Below, piece by piece: positions 8,968 to 18,505 of a DNA stretch of 64,000 nucleotides (position 1 is the first letter of the stretch; every line of letters begins with the position of its first letter). The notes below the pieces were generated by a model. The model searched no databases. It was not told the DNA's origin and saw only the letters and a list, made by a program, of their open reading frames with translations. The translations under genes and the position numbers were made by a program. This DNA comes from Spirosoma agri (GTDB lineage Bacteria; Bacteroidota; Bacteroidia; Cytophagales; Spirosomataceae): contig NZ_JAAGNZ010000003.1 in NCBI RefSeq assembly GCF_010747415.1, positions 62,001 through 126,000 of the forward strand, given 5' to 3'.

Positions 8968-10211
8968 TCTACATCGATAGTAATCAGTTGCTGCGCCATT
9001 GATTGTAAATTTTTCAAGGTACTGACATCCTCCTCTACCAACAATCGCACAGGAGCATTTTCCCAGCCTAGATGAGCCAGCACTTGCAGCGAGTCGAAGC
9101 CGAAAACGGCGGCTTTCACTTGGTATGCCCCGGCGGTCAACGGCAGCCGGGGCAGTCGGCAGGTTAGTGAGTGCTCACCGGCTTTCAAGGTAACGGGTGC
9201 CGTGGAGATACCTCCCGTAATGCAAGTTGCTCCGTCCCCGGTCCAGATGAAAAACGCCCAACCCATGTTGTCATGTACGGTCATTGATTCGTAGGATAGC
9301 CTCACCCGTACATCGCTACCAGACTGAATAGCAACCAACGCTGCTGATTGTGTAGGTTGTATCGTAAGGTGGCGAATCACCATTGGCCGATCTGGGCTTA
9401 GTGAGGCTTGATCCCGCTGCTCAATGGTCATCGCTTGCTGATATTGTTGAGCGAAGTACCGATCCAAGGTTTCGGAGGCTGTACCCGCAAACTTAATCGT
9501 GCCTTTTTCAAGGAGGAGCCCGCGTTGGCAAACAGCCTGAATATGGTAGGGTACATGGGACACCAGCACAATAGAACCACCTGCTGTGAGATAGCTTTGC
9601 ATGTGCTTGAGGCACTTCCGTTGAAAGTCCAGATCGCCAACCGCTAGGACCTCATCGACCAATAAAATATCCGGATTTAGGTGAGCGGCTACGGCGTAGG
9701 CTAAGCGTGCTGTCATGCCCGAGCTGTAGAACTGTACAGGCATATGAATCGCGTCACCTAAACCGGTAAAATCTATAATCTGCTCAATCAACGCGTCCAC
9801 CTGCCGTCGGGATAAACCCAACAGAGCAGCGCGTACGTAAATATTCTCCCGGCCCGACAATACGGGATCGAGGCCAATTCCTAATTCAATTAAAGCACCC
9901 ACCTGACCCCGGATTCGTATTTGGCCACCGTCTGGTTTGATGAGGCCGTTCAGGAGTTTCAGTAACGTACTCTTTCCCGCTCCATTGTCTCCAATAATAG
10001 CCAGTGATTCGCCCCGGTGTAGGCTAAAAGAAATATTCTGTAAACCCCAAAATTCTGTTTTACGAAGATGACCGGTCTGATTTGTAGCCTGGCGTTGGTA
10101 GGGATTAAGGTCTTTAGCTATATCCTGTACACCATACCAAAGCGACCGGCGAAATGATGTACTAAATTTTTTCGAAAGCTTGTCGACGGTGAGTATGGAG
10201 TTAGTATTCAT
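8949..10211 (-). CDS. ABC transporter ATPase, Wzt-like with C-terminal substrate domain
   Basis: 420 residues. Walker A GDNGAGKST at 74-82, signature SSGM near 163-166, Walker B DILLVDE at 181-187, and an H-loop in VSHVPYH. The ATPase half ends near 250; a further ~150 residues (ITGGISTAPV, SLTCRLPRLPLTAGAY) form a beta-rich domain like the Wzt C-terminal carbohydrate-binding domain of O-antigen exporters. The insertion before Walker A (KTEFWGLQNISF) is typical of polysaccharide/teichoic exporters. The permease lies 63 bp upstream on the same strand. The C-terminal domain suggests that a specific glycan end is recognised before export. Confidence 0.88.
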   Translation of the reverse strand: MNTNSILTVDKLSKKFSTSFRRSLWYGVQDIAKDLNPYQRQATNQTGHLRKTEFWGLQNISFSLHRGESLAIIGDNGAGKSTLLKLLNGLIKPDGGQIRIRGQVGALIELGIGLDPVLSGRENIYVRAALLGLSRRQVDALIEQIIDFTGLGDAIHMPVQFYSSGMTARLAYAVAAHLNPDILLVDEVLAVGDLDFQRKCLKHMQSYLTAGGSIVLVSHVPYHIQAVCQRGLLLEKGTIKFAGTASETLDRYFAQQYQQAMTIEQRDQASLSPDRPMVIRHLTIQPTQSAALVAIQSGSDVRVRLSYESMTVHDNMGWAFFIWTGDGATCITGGISTAPVTLKAGEHSLTCRLPRLPLTAGAYQVKAAVFGFDSLQVLAHLGWENAPVRLLVEEDVSTLKNLQSMAQQLITIDVEWTHEA

Positions 10212-10274
10212 TCAATAAAGGTAGGCACTGGTAGTCGATGCATTGATTAACGAGCGCTTACTTAAATATACGGT

Positions 10275-11105
10275 TTATAAACGGACGATTAAGTGCGGAC
10301 GGGCCAATCGGTACAATAACCAACTACCAAGCAGTAGTAAACAAGCGATTAACGATACCGCGCCAAAGCCCAGCGTCGGCTGACTATTTCCGGATAATAG
10401 CCAGTCTCGGGTAGTACTGAGCAGCGGAGTCACCGGATTCCAGCTAATAATAGAAGCCATTGATGCCGGGGGGCTATATACAACGGGGGTAATTAAAAAC
10501 CACAAGTTAATAACTACAGGCAAGGCATTAGCAATATCGGCGTAGAGCATACCCACTGGAGCCAGCAGATACCCTAGTCCCAAACCAAAAATAATTAATA
10601 AAGCCAGTCCAAAAGGTGCCAGCAGCATGGTTGTGTGCCAAGGCATCTGAAAACCTACCAATACAACAATCAGAATTAGTATTCGGATTAAGCTGTTGAA
10701 TAGTACCGTCCCTAGTCCCGCGACAACGAACGCTTCATGCGGCACTCGTACTTTACTGATCGTTGAACGGGCCATCTGAAGTTGTTGTAGCGGACAATTA
10801 AGGGCATCAACAAAGCCCTGCCAGAGAAACAGGCCCGTCAACACAAACACGGGATACGGCACCGATGACGTTAATCCTTTAAGCACTTTAGCTTGTCCTA
10901 AATAGATCCAGACTAGTCCCGTAACTAGCGGAGGAAGCAACATCCAGACGTAACCGAGCAAGTTCTGACGCGCCTGCACTTTTAGGTTTCGGACAAACAA
11001 CTGCCAGCCGACACGATAAACGACGCGGAGGTCATCCTGTATCTCGCGCAAAAACCGGCGAGGAGCTTGCAGGGGCGAATGGGCCGTATAAATAGTTTCA
11101 TTCAT
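10275..11105 (-). CDS. ABC-2 type permease, Wzm-like
   Basis: 276 residues from ATG 11105 (MNETIYTAHS). The frame stays open upstream to 11180, but that would overlap the divergent UbiA start. A short cytoplasmic N-terminus (YRVGWQLFVRNLKVQARQ) precedes six hydrophobic segments with LGYVWMLLPP and PVVYSPP, typical of O-antigen/polysaccharide ABC-2 permeases. It partners with the Wzt-like ATPase to move a polyprenyl-linked or lipid-linked product across the inner membrane. First gene of the operon permease, ATPase, cyclase-like A, cyclase-like B. Confidence 0.88.
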   Translation of the reverse strand: MNETIYTAHSPLQAPRRFLREIQDDLRVVYRVGWQLFVRNLKVQARQNLLGYVWMLLPPLVTGLVWIYLGQAKVLKGLTSSVPYPVFVLTGLFLWQGFVDALNCPLQQLQMARSTISKVRVPHEAFVVAGLGTVLFNSLIRILILIVVLVGFQMPWHTTMLLAPFGLALLIIFGLGLGYLLAPVGMLYADIANALPVVINLWFLITPVVYSPPASMASIISWNPVTPLLSTTRDWLLSGNSQPTLGFGAVSLIACLLLLGSWLLYRLARPHLIVRL

Positions 11106-11171
11106 TAGCTTGTAAATTCCAGCTCGTTTCTTACTTTTCGCATTACAACTTTCTTCCTCTAACACCCACGG

Positions 11172-12215
11172 ATGCTTCAATCGGTACCTTCATCCCACCT
11201 TCGTCACGTCGGCCGGCAAGTCAAAACATTCGTTCGGGCCAGTGAATGGTGGGGCTATAAGTTTTCGCCTTTACTCGCTACTGCCTATGCCACCGCAAGT
11301 TTGACAAACACATCAATCTGGTCGCTATTGCCCTGCCTGTTGCTCCTGCTGTTGGCGCTGACAGTAGGAGCCATATATGTAAGCCTGCTCAATGACTGGA
11401 CCGATCGGTCCATTGACGAAGCGGCTGGAAAAGCAAACCGACTAGCTGGGAAATCGCCTACTTTCACTAGTCTGATCTTAGGTTTTTGTGTATCCATTGG
11501 CTTTGCTTTCGGGCTATACTTCTATACCCTGTCTCCTGCTGTCAGCCTTTGGTACCTTGGTGCCTGGCTCGCTTACACACTGTATTCACTGCCGCCCTGT
11601 CGGTTAAAAACTCGGGTTTTTTGGGGCATACTAGCGGATGCGGCCGGGGCCCATTTCTTCCCGCAATTGTTTACCGTTGCCTTAATTAGTAACTGGTTTG
11701 ATTATACCGTTTCAACGGGCTGGTGGTGGGCCACAGGCGTCTGGGCAATAACCTGCGGTATACGGAATATTCTCTGGCATCAATTAAGCGATGTAGCAGC
11801 GGATCGACAGGCAGGTATTACTACTTTTGTAACCCGTTTTGGCGAACGACCTGCCCAACGGCTTGGGCAATGGGTGGTCTTCCCACTGGAAGTGCTCGCA
11901 TTCGGATTTGTACTTTTTATCCTGGCTCGTCCGCTTACGCTGGCCGCTTTACTCGTTTATGCAAGTCTGGAAGCGATGCGCTGGAAACTTTGGGAGCAAC
12001 GTCCACTCGTATTAGCACCCAACCAGCGAATCGTGCTGAACGAATACTACATCACGTTCTACCCGCTGGCATTGCTGCTGAGTCAGGCAGGCCGTTATCC
12101 GTTAGATTATAGCGTAGTTCTGTTGCACCTGCTGCTGTTTGGGGGTCACGTATCGGTGTCAGCTCGGAATGCCTTTCAGCTTGTAGGCCAACTACTGCGT
12201 CGCCTAGCTCGTTAG
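11172..12215 (+). CDS. UbiA-family prenyltransferase
   Basis: 347 residues with about eight hydrophobic helices. First Asp-rich motif NDWTDRSID (about 75-83); second LSDVAADRQAG in the second half. These are the two Mg-diphosphate binding motifs of UbiA enzymes, which transfer a polyprenyl group to an acceptor. It diverges from the ABC permease with starts 67 bp apart. Its last ~55 codons overlap the 3' end of the opposite glycosyltransferase by 164 bp. It could act on a quinone-like ring or, like decaprenyl-phosphate phosphoribosyltransferase, on a sugar phosphate; the glycan-export context favours the second, as inference. Confidence 0.82.
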   Translation: MLQSVPSSHLRHVGRQVKTFVRASEWWGYKFSPLLATAYATASLTNTSIWSLLPCLLLLLLALTVGAIYVSLLNDWTDRSIDEAAGKANRLAGKSPTFTSLILGFCVSIGFAFGLYFYTLSPAVSLWYLGAWLAYTLYSLPPCRLKTRVFWGILADAAGAHFFPQLFTVALISNWFDYTVSTGWWWATGVWAITCGIRNILWHQLSDVAADRQAGITTFVTRFGERPAQRLGQWVVFPLEVLAFGFVLFILARPLTLAALLVYASLEAMRWKLWEQRPLVLAPNQRIVLNEYYITFYPLALLLSQAGRYPLDYSVVLLHLLLFGGHVSVSARNAFQLVGQLLRRLAR

Positions 12216-13185
12216 GAAGGCTTTTGACACGGCGTTTTACTAAGCGCTTTTGAACATGCTCCTGCCCCCAGGTAACCACGATTCGACTGATGGCAGAAGG
12301 TGACAGGCGAAAGGCAGTCGTCAGATGGCGTAGCACGACAGAAGAAGACGCAACAGCTTGCTTCCAGCTGAAATAAGCGAAATTGAAATGGTGGAGGGCT
12401 AACCGTCGCCGAAAAACTCGTTTCTCCTGAGCCGTTAGCTGATGACCAAATCGCTCGATCAGCACTTGCTCATCATGAAACCCAACCTCTGGAATAATAA
12501 CCGTATTATCCTGGCAATCCCAGATGTTGTCCCCGTGAATATGTTTAGTCCAGTGAGGAACTGGCGAGAAAGCCGAGCGGCAAGCACGATTAATTACCAT
12601 ATCGAGAATCATGCACCAGTCATCGGCAATCCGCATCCGCTCGTTCCAGGCCCCGGGGAACGCTGCTCGTCGTATGATTAGCGAGGATGACGGAGAGGGG
12701 CATGTTTCGACCATTAAACATCGGTTCTGCTTTGGATCTAGTATCCACCAGCCATTATCGCCTTGCGAACAGAACTGTTTACGATGCTTGGGTAACATAA
12801 AATACGATGCGTATCCATCAGTCCCTTTGCTCGTCTGCCAATTCATGAACACAAAATCTAACTGGTGCTTTTGGAGCATCGTCATCCCATCGAACAGGAA
12901 GTTAGGATGCCATTCATCATCCGAATCTAAAGACGCAATGTATTCGCCCTGGCAGTACTGTAGCCCCGCATTTCGCGCAGCGGCCTGGCCTCGGTTTTCT
13001 TGCCTGTGATATTGAATGGTACTGTAGCGAGATAGCCGTTCTTTCGTGTCGTCAGTCGATCCATCGTCGATGACAATTAACTGCCAATTTGTGTATTGTT
13101 GAGCCTGTACGCTTCGAATGGCTACATCAATCAGATGCCCTCTATTGTAGGTTGGAATAATAATGGAGATTAGAGGTTGTTTCAT
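12052..13185 (-). CDS. Family 2 glycosyltransferase
   Basis: 377 residues. Classic GT-A start ISIIPTYNRG, then VIDDGSTDDT, NRGQAAARNAGL and the metal-binding ASLDSDDEW. A second acidic region RIADDWCMILDM follows. It begins 13 bp after the GT4 stop and is clearly cotranscribed with it. The C-terminal ~55 residues (from SLPNELGD) are antisense to the UbiA gene and have low-complexity character; they may be an extension produced by loss of an earlier stop. Likely adds a sugar to a lipid-linked acceptor at the cytoplasmic face. Confidence 0.87.
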   Translation of the reverse strand: MKQPLISIIIPTYNRGHLIDVAIRSVQAQQYTNWQLIVIDDGSTDDTKERLSRYSTIQYHRQENRGQAAARNAGLQYCQGEYIASLDSDDEWHPNFLFDGMTMLQKHQLDFVFMNWQTSKGTDGYASYFMLPKHRKQFCSQGDNGWWILDPKQNRCLMVETCPSPSSSLIIRRAAFPGAWNERMRIADDWCMILDMVINRACRSAFSPVPHWTKHIHGDNIWDCQDNTVIIPEVGFHDEQVLIERFGHQLTAQEKRVFRRRLALHHFNFAYFSWKQAVASSSVVLRHLTTAFRLSPSAISRIVVTWGQEHVQKRLVKRRVKSLPNELGDAVVGLQAERHSELTPIRDPQTAAGATELRYNLTDNGLPDSAAMPAGRT

Positions 13186-13197
13186 ACGGTCATTTGG

Positions 13198-14424
13198 TTA
13201 TTGGCCGAGAGACGCTGTCAATCGGAGAAGGTGCTTACTAAATGATTGAGCGGCATCGGATGATACCGTAGCACGGGCGTGCTGAGCAGCAACCACACCC
13301 ATCTGTTGCCATTCGTCACGTCGGTGCCAGGCTCGCTCCAGGGCTTCGTCAATGGCTTCGACTGAAGGCGTTGACGCCAGGAAACCTGTTTGATTATTGA
13401 TCAGCAGTTCAGCAATACCACCAGCATCGGTTGCTATAGCTGGTCGGCTGCAGAGCATCGCTTCCACCAGGGCCAGAGGCAGTCCTTCACTACGGGATGG
13501 TAATACTAACGCGTGGTGTGTTTGCCAGATGACGGCAGGATTTGGTACGTGGCCCCCCAGGCTGACTTTACCGTCCAAATTGAGAAAGAGAACCAGTTCT
13601 TCGATGGCCTTCCGGTGTGGACCTGCTCCATACATCGTAACTGTTATGGGACGCGATCGCCATTTGGGTTGAGCCAGTACGGTTAGCAGTAAATCCTGAC
13701 CCTTATCTAGCACGTCGAGCCGAGCGACACATGCCAGTCGAATCACTCCATCTTGAGCGATTTGCGGCACAATCGGACTCACAAAAGCCTCCTGCACAAA
13801 CGGATTCACTGGGTTGAAGACGACTTCAGCCTGAGGTAATCTCATGCTCAGTTGCCGACGAGTCAACTCCAGGTTATGTTGAGACACAAAAAAGCATTTT
13901 AGTGCCGACTGGTAAGCGGCTTGAATAACAGCCCTTTCGTGGTCGTACGGAAATAAAAAATGAACGGCCTTCTGGGCAACCAGCGCAAAAGGATGTTCAT
14001 ATCGACGGCAAACATCTGCGAAAGCGGCACCGTCGTAATTATTGCCCTGGGCAACCAAGGTTAAATGCGGTTGTTGCGCCAGTAGCGCCTGCCGTAAAAT
14101 CTGTTGTCCCCGCTGAGCCGTAGTGTGCTGCCACCGAATAGGCAGTAGCCGATTTCGAAGCCGAATCCTCAAGGACGGTACTTGATACAAGTCGGTTACA
14201 GTACAGTTTGCAGCCAGTAGGGCTTGAATACGGGGATGTTGACGCTTAACGTTGGTCTTAAAAACATGCACGCAATGGCCAGCTTGAGCCAGGAGTATGG
14301 CTGCCTGCGCCCACAGCTCCTCGCTTCCTCCCCAGTCTTCGGGGCAGGAGCTAACGAAAAATAGCGTATAGAATCGACTGGTCGAATCAACGGGTTTCAC
14401 TGGCTTCTGTACCGGTAGTATCAA
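13198..14424 (-). CDS. Family 4 glycosyltransferase
   Basis: 408 residues of GT-B type. N-terminal FFVSSCPEDWGGSEELW; C-terminal Rossmann half with VARLDVLDKGQD, MYGAGPHR and the EX7E-like SEGLPLALVEAM, then ATDAGGIAELL. These are hallmarks of retaining GT4 enzymes. First gene of a two-gene operon with the GT2. Its position beside an exporter and UbiA supports a role in building a glycan for export. Upstream lies an AT-rich palindrome at 14640. Confidence 0.88.
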   Translation of the reverse strand: MILPVQKPVKPVDSTSRFYTLFFVSSCPEDWGGSEELWAQAAILLAQAGHCVHVFKTNVKRQHPRIQALLAANCTVTDLYQVPSLRIRLRNRLLPIRWQHTTAQRGQQILRQALLAQQPHLTLVAQGNNYDGAAFADVCRRYEHPFALVAQKAVHFLFPYDHERAVIQAAYQSALKCFFVSQHNLELTRRQLSMRLPQAEVVFNPVNPFVQEAFVSPIVPQIAQDGVIRLACVARLDVLDKGQDLLLTVLAQPKWRSRPITVTMYGAGPHRKAIEELVLFLNLDGKVSLGGHVPNPAVIWQTHHALVLPSRSEGLPLALVEAMLCSRPAIATDAGGIAELLINNQTGFLASTPSVEAIDEALERAWHRRDEWQQMGVVAAQHARATVSSDAAQSFSKHLLRLTASLGQ

Positions 14425-14639
14425 CGCAATAGAGGCTTAGGGTAGTTAGAAGTCAGTCGTTAAGTTGCTTATCCACAAGCGAAGCTGGTAATCAAGAAAA
14501 CTCGTTGTTAACGTAAAGGTAGGTATGAGGCATGCAAGGACGAATATGAACGTAATCAAGCTGCTACCATAAATAACCAGCAGTCATATTCTACTGATTG
14601 AGCTAAATAGAGATTAAAATTAGAGAAATAAATTATCAT

Positions 14640-14663
14640 ATTTTATGTTAATATACATAAAAT
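14640..14663. promoter_or_regulatory. AT-rich inverted repeat, possible operator
   Basis: ATTTTATGT and ACATAAAAT form perfect 9-bp arms around TAATAT, 216 bp upstream of the GT4 start. Regulatory role is inferred. Confidence 0.35.
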
Positions 14664-14957
14664 TTTTCATACGGGTGCCAGCGCCCGATGACCAACGAAG
14701 TTTGGAGTTTCGCTTACGTTGATGCATTTGATTGGGCCAGTCCGCCCTTTGGGATTGTGAGCAGGTCAGGAAAACGATTTGTTGCTTCCTAGTCTTCGTA
14801 TGCCTTTAGGTTTGTCCATGATATTATTCCAAGATTAGCTTTCTTGTTCTAGCTACCTTCGATCACTCACAACTGTGAGCTACCCTACTGCTTCGGCAGG
14901 CCCCATACAGTTGACTTAAAGCGTATACTGCGCTATAGATGTGGTAAAGAATTTTCA

Positions 14958-14985
14958 AAAAAGGGGCGTTTATTTGAGATGATAG
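14958..14985 (-). repeat. AAACGCTCC interspersed repeat copy
   Basis: On the minus strand: ATCATCTCAAATAAACGCCCC. Variant of the family with CGCCCC in place of CGCTCC. Confidence 0.5.
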
Positions 14986-15007
14986 TTTTCGGGCTACGAG
15001 GGTTTGT

Positions 15008-15029
15008 GCGGCCGCGCCACGGTGGCCGC
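15008..15029. repeat. GC-rich palindrome shared with the recombinase insert
   Basis: Contains CGCCAC-G-GTGGC inside GCGGCC...GGCCGC. A 15-bp stretch (15012-15026, CCGCGCCACGGTGGC) is identical to 40596-40610 in the broken recombinase gene. It stands out by GC content from the surrounding AT-rich sequence. Confidence 0.6.
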
Positions 15030-15243
15030 TGCTGCAGTACTTTTTTTTAATACATCCAGTTCTGCCGAAATGAGCAGCAAAGCAATCAAGTCCCGACCGA
15101 GCTGTAAATAGAGGAATTCTTAACTAATTTTACAACCAACCACTCGACCCTGACTGTTATGATACCAAAAAGTATCTCACTCGGTACCCGATAAGTGGCT
15201 TCTGGCTAGATAGTACCGTTAGTCTCTTTTTATCTGTATCCTC

Positions 15244-17499
15244 ATGAATGACAGTCCGGCCCAACCGCTCGGTAGGAATCGAATTGACGTATTACATAGT
15301 TACCACATCCTGGATTCAGATACCGAAGCCGACTATGACGGCATCATCCAGTTAGCGGCTCAAATCTGTCAGACACCCATCGCTCAGATCAATTTCGTGG
15401 ATGAGACGCGCCAGTGGGTCAAAGCTAATTTGGGGTTGAGCCTGGGCAATTCGCCGATCGAAGAATCCTTTTGTGCCCACACGATTCTAGATCCACTCAA
15501 CCCCTTGATTGTCGAGGATGCCCGGCTTGATGATCGCTTTGCCCACAATCCATCCGTGAACCAGCAGCCCCACATTGTGTTTTATGCGGGCCTCCCCTTA
15601 GTTGATCCAGACGGTTTTGCCTTAGGTTCCCTTTGTGTATTGGATCAACGACCCCGTCAGCTCACTACCGAGCAAATTGACGCGCTGGCCATCCTAGCCC
15701 GGCAGGTAGTCAACCTACTGGTACTACGCAAAGCCAATCAAGACTTGAAAGCCCTCCTACACAGTGAACAGCAGAGCCGTGCCGAAGCGCAGACTCAGAG
15801 TCAATTACGACTGGCTTCAGCCGAGAGCGAAGCCCGTTTCCGGGCGCTGATTGAGGAAGCACCCGTGGCGACTATGCTGCTGGTTGGCCCCGATCACATC
15901 ATTGCCCTTGCTAACCAGGCTATGATTGACATGCTGGGTAAGGGGGCTACCATTGTGGGTCAACCGGCCGTGCAGGCGGTACCTGAATTGGGCGCTCAAC
16001 CGTATTTACAAGTACTTAATCAAGTGTTTGCTTCCGGCCTTACTCACCAGGCCCGGGCCATGCCCGGGGAATTAGACATAAACGGGGAGCGAAGCCAGCA
16101 TTATTTTGACTTCACCTATAAACCCCTGCGCAATTCAGCCGGCGAGCCGTACGGTATTCTCAGCGTGGCCATTGATGTCACCGAACAGTTTATGGCTCGT
16201 CAACAACTGGAAGAAGCCACCAATCAATTGCGCAGTATGGTGGAAAGCGCGCCCTTCCCCATTGGGGTCTATACGGGTCGGCAGATGTTGATTCGCTTTG
16301 CCAATCAGGCCATCATTGACGTCTTTGGGAAAGGCCCCGATGTCATTGGCAAATCCTACCTGGAGCTCTTGCCCGAACTGGCAGACCAGCAAATCTTTAA
16401 GCAGCTCCTTGGCGTCTATGATTCGGGAGTGCCCTTTGCCAGTGGCACGCAGCGGGTGATGATTGAACATGAGGGCGCTTTAGTGCCTTACTATTTTAAT
16501 TACAACTTTACCCCGCTCTTCGATGCCAGCGGGCAGGTGTATGGGGTGATGAATACGGCCGCCGAGGTAACGGAGTTAGAGCTAGCCCGGCAGTCGCTGG
16601 AAGAAAGTGAGGGGCGCTACCGTCTTTTGTCGGCTCATCTGGAAGAGCAGGTCCAGCAGCGGACCCAGGAGCTGGCAGCTGTCAATGAAGAACTGGCGGC
16701 CAGCAACGAAGAGCTGATGGCCAGCAATGAGAACACTACCGCCGTTAACTCGGCGTTGAGCGAATCAAATTTAAATCTTAGCCGCTCCAACGACAACCTG
16801 GAACAATTCGCCTATATCGCTAGTCACGACCTTCAGGAGCCTTTGCGCAAGATACAACAGTTTGGCGATCTGTTACAAAGTCAGCACGGAGACCAATTAG
16901 GCGAAGGAATGAAGTACTTGGAGCGAATGCAGACGGCAGCGGCTCGCATGTCTACCTTAATTCGTGACTTGCTGACGTTTTCGCGCATCGCTACCCAGCG
17001 GGATGGCTCCGGACCGGTCTCGCTTCAGCGGGTTGTTGCTGAAGTGCTCATAACGCTAGACTGGACCATTCAGGATGTAGCGGCTCAGATTCAGGTGGGT
17101 AGCTTACCGACCGTGTCGGGTGACGAAACTCAACTTGAGCAGCTCTTTCAGAACCTGCTGAGCAATGCCTTGAAGTTTCGCCGGGTGGATACGCCCCCCC
17201 TGATTGCTATACGAGCAACCTTGATCAATGCTACCGACTTACCACTTGGCGTAAAGCCGGATCGTCTAACGGCTCAGTATCACCGAATTGACGTAATGGA
17301 TAATGGCGTAGGCTTCGAGGAGAAGTATCTGGATCGTATCTTTCAGGTCTTTCAGCGGCTGCACAGCAAGAACGAGTTTACGGGCACGGGCATTGGGCTA
17401 GCGATCTGCGAAAAAGTAGTGAGGAATCACGGAGGTGCCATCACGGCTACCAGTCAACCTGGCCAGGGGACAACATTCATCGTCTATCTGCCTGGATAA
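15244..17499 (+). CDS. GAF/PAS multi-sensor histidine kinase
   Basis: 751 residues, no membrane helix, so probably cytoplasmic. Order: GAF domain (about 15-165, with QINFVDETRQWVKA and FCAHTIL as in phytochrome-like GAFs), coiled coil, PAS (about 190-320), PAS (about 325-455), coiled coil rich in ELAASNEEL, HisKA with IASHDLQEPLRKIQ (His528), HATPase with NLLSNALKF, MDNGVGF and GTGIGLAICEKV. The HDLQEPLRKI type is common in Bacteroidota phytochrome-like kinases, but the chromophore Cys is not evident. No receiver domain is fused or adjacent. A perfect hairpin follows the stop. Confidence 0.9.
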   Translation: MNDSPAQPLGRNRIDVLHSYHILDSDTEADYDGIIQLAAQICQTPIAQINFVDETRQWVKANLGLSLGNSPIEESFCAHTILDPLNPLIVEDARLDDRFAHNPSVNQQPHIVFYAGLPLVDPDGFALGSLCVLDQRPRQLTTEQIDALAILARQVVNLLVLRKANQDLKALLHSEQQSRAEAQTQSQLRLASAESEARFRALIEEAPVATMLLVGPDHIIALANQAMIDMLGKGATIVGQPAVQAVPELGAQPYLQVLNQVFASGLTHQARAMPGELDINGERSQHYFDFTYKPLRNSAGEPYGILSVAIDVTEQFMARQQLEEATNQLRSMVESAPFPIGVYTGRQMLIRFANQAIIDVFGKGPDVIGKSYLELLPELADQQIFKQLLGVYDSGVPFASGTQRVMIEHEGALVPYYFNYNFTPLFDASGQVYGVMNTAAEVTELELARQSLEESEGRYRLLSAHLEEQVQQRTQELAAVNEELAASNEELMASNENTTAVNSALSESNLNLSRSNDNLEQFAYIASHDLQEPLRKIQQFGDLLQSQHGDQLGEGMKYLERMQTAAARMSTLIRDLLTFSRIATQRDGSGPVSLQRVVAEVLITLDWTIQDVAAQIQVGSLPTVSGDETQLEQLFQNLLSNALKFRRVDTPPLIAIRATLINATDLPLGVKPDRLTAQYHRIDVMDNGVGFEEKYLDRIFQVFQRLHSKNEFTGTGIGLAICEKVVRNHGGAITATSQPGQGTTFIVYLPG

Positions 17500-17545
17500 G
17501 AATCTTGTTGACGTTTATGGACTGAAATCAACATTTGTTGAAACA

Positions 17546-17596
17546 AATTCGGCTCCATAAAACGCGCTAAAAATTGGCGTTTTATGGAGCCGAATT
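17546..17596. terminator. Bidirectional terminator with 20-bp perfect stem
   Basis: Arms 17546-17565 and 17577-17596 are perfectly complementary around an 11-nt loop. They lie between two convergent genes, so they probably serve both. Confidence 0.75.
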
Positions 17597-17653
17597 ATAG
17601 TGATCCGTCCTGAAGAACACTAACCGTTTGTATCGTCCTGATTTTACAGTCAT

Positions 17654-18505
17654 CTATCTCACCGAGTACGCTCTCACGGTATTATGAAACAGAGTAGGAA
17701 TAAACAGCATACGGGTTCCTGGATTATAATCGGTATCAGCCGTTTTGATTTGCTGACTAGTGAGATCCAGCTTTAAATCAGTGGTCCCAGTTGCCCCAAC
17801 GTACCATACTTTCCCGGCTACCTCGTTAATCAGGTAGGTTCCGTTCCCCAACGCCACAATCCCATCATTACTCGATGTGCCCATCACGTTAGCCATCGTA
17901 TGGATTTCCTTTGTCGCCGGATTCAGCCCTAGTAACGCCCCATCACCATGACCAATCAGGACTTGATGACCATCAACCAAAAGACCATTGGTGCCCTTGA
18001 GCAGACCACCGGCTGAAATAAGCTGAACCTTTCCATTGGCTAGTGACCACATTTTACTTTCCTTCGAGTCAGTAACGTAGAGCACCTGCTTGGTTGAATC
18101 AACGGCAATGTCATTGAGGAACGTAGCATTCGGAACCGGATATCGATTCAGGACGTTGCCCGTAATTAGATCAATTTCGGTAACCTGCGTTATCTCCGTC
18201 ACGTACAGTTTATCCCCTAGGAGAGCCATACCTTTGGTGACGTTTAGCTTATCGACAAACTTTAACTGTACCACCTTTCCATCCAGGCCTACTTTGGCGA
18301 TATAGCTGTTCTTATTTTCCCGGCTTGCCGACCCATTGATGCAGGATACATACAACACCTGTTGGCTTGGGTGAAACAAAACGCTTTCAGCTGTGCGTAG
18401 CGTTGTATCCGTTTCCCAAACAAGCTGAAGCTCGATGGACTGAGCCCCAGCAAAAATCGGTAAAATAAGAGTCAAGAATAGGGGTACAAATCTTGTTTTG
18501 TGCAT
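17654..18505 (-). CDS. Secreted SMP-30/NHL-like six-bladed beta-propeller protein
   Basis: 283 residues with signal peptide MHKTRFVPLFLTLILPIFAGAQ. Repeated blade signatures: ESVLFHPSQQVLYVSCING, KGMALLGDKLYVTEI, NDIAVDSTKQVLYVTDS, NGLLVDGHQVLIG, DGIVALGNGTYLI. This is the SMP-30/gluconolactonase-like propeller group. Catalytic metal ligands cannot be assigned confidently, so it may be a binding or scaffold protein rather than a lactonase. It lies downstream of the PQQ dehydrogenase on the same strand with a 101-bp gap; a lactone-handling role next to a sugar dehydrogenase is plausible but unproven. Confidence 0.75.
   Translation of the reverse strand: MHKTRFVPLFLTLILPIFAGAQSIELQLVWETDTTLRTAESVLFHPSQQVLYVSCINGSASRENKNSYIAKVGLDGKVVQLKFVDKLNVTKGMALLGDKLYVTEITQVTEIDLITGNVLNRYPVPNATFLNDIAVDSTKQVLYVTDSKESKMWSLANGKVQLISAGGLLKGTNGLLVDGHQVLIGHGDGALLGLNPATKEIHTMANVMGTSSNDGIVALGNGTYLINEVAGKVWYVGATGTTDLKLDLTSQQIKTADTDYNPGTRMLFIPTLFHNTVRAYSVR

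Larger units (their letters stand above)
14425..15243. other. Long intergenic region between GT4 and sensor kinase
   Basis: About 820 bases without a supported gene. It holds an AT-rich palindrome, a reverse AAACGCTCC repeat and a GC-rich palindrome (listed separately). I see no RNA gene. Confidence 0.5.
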
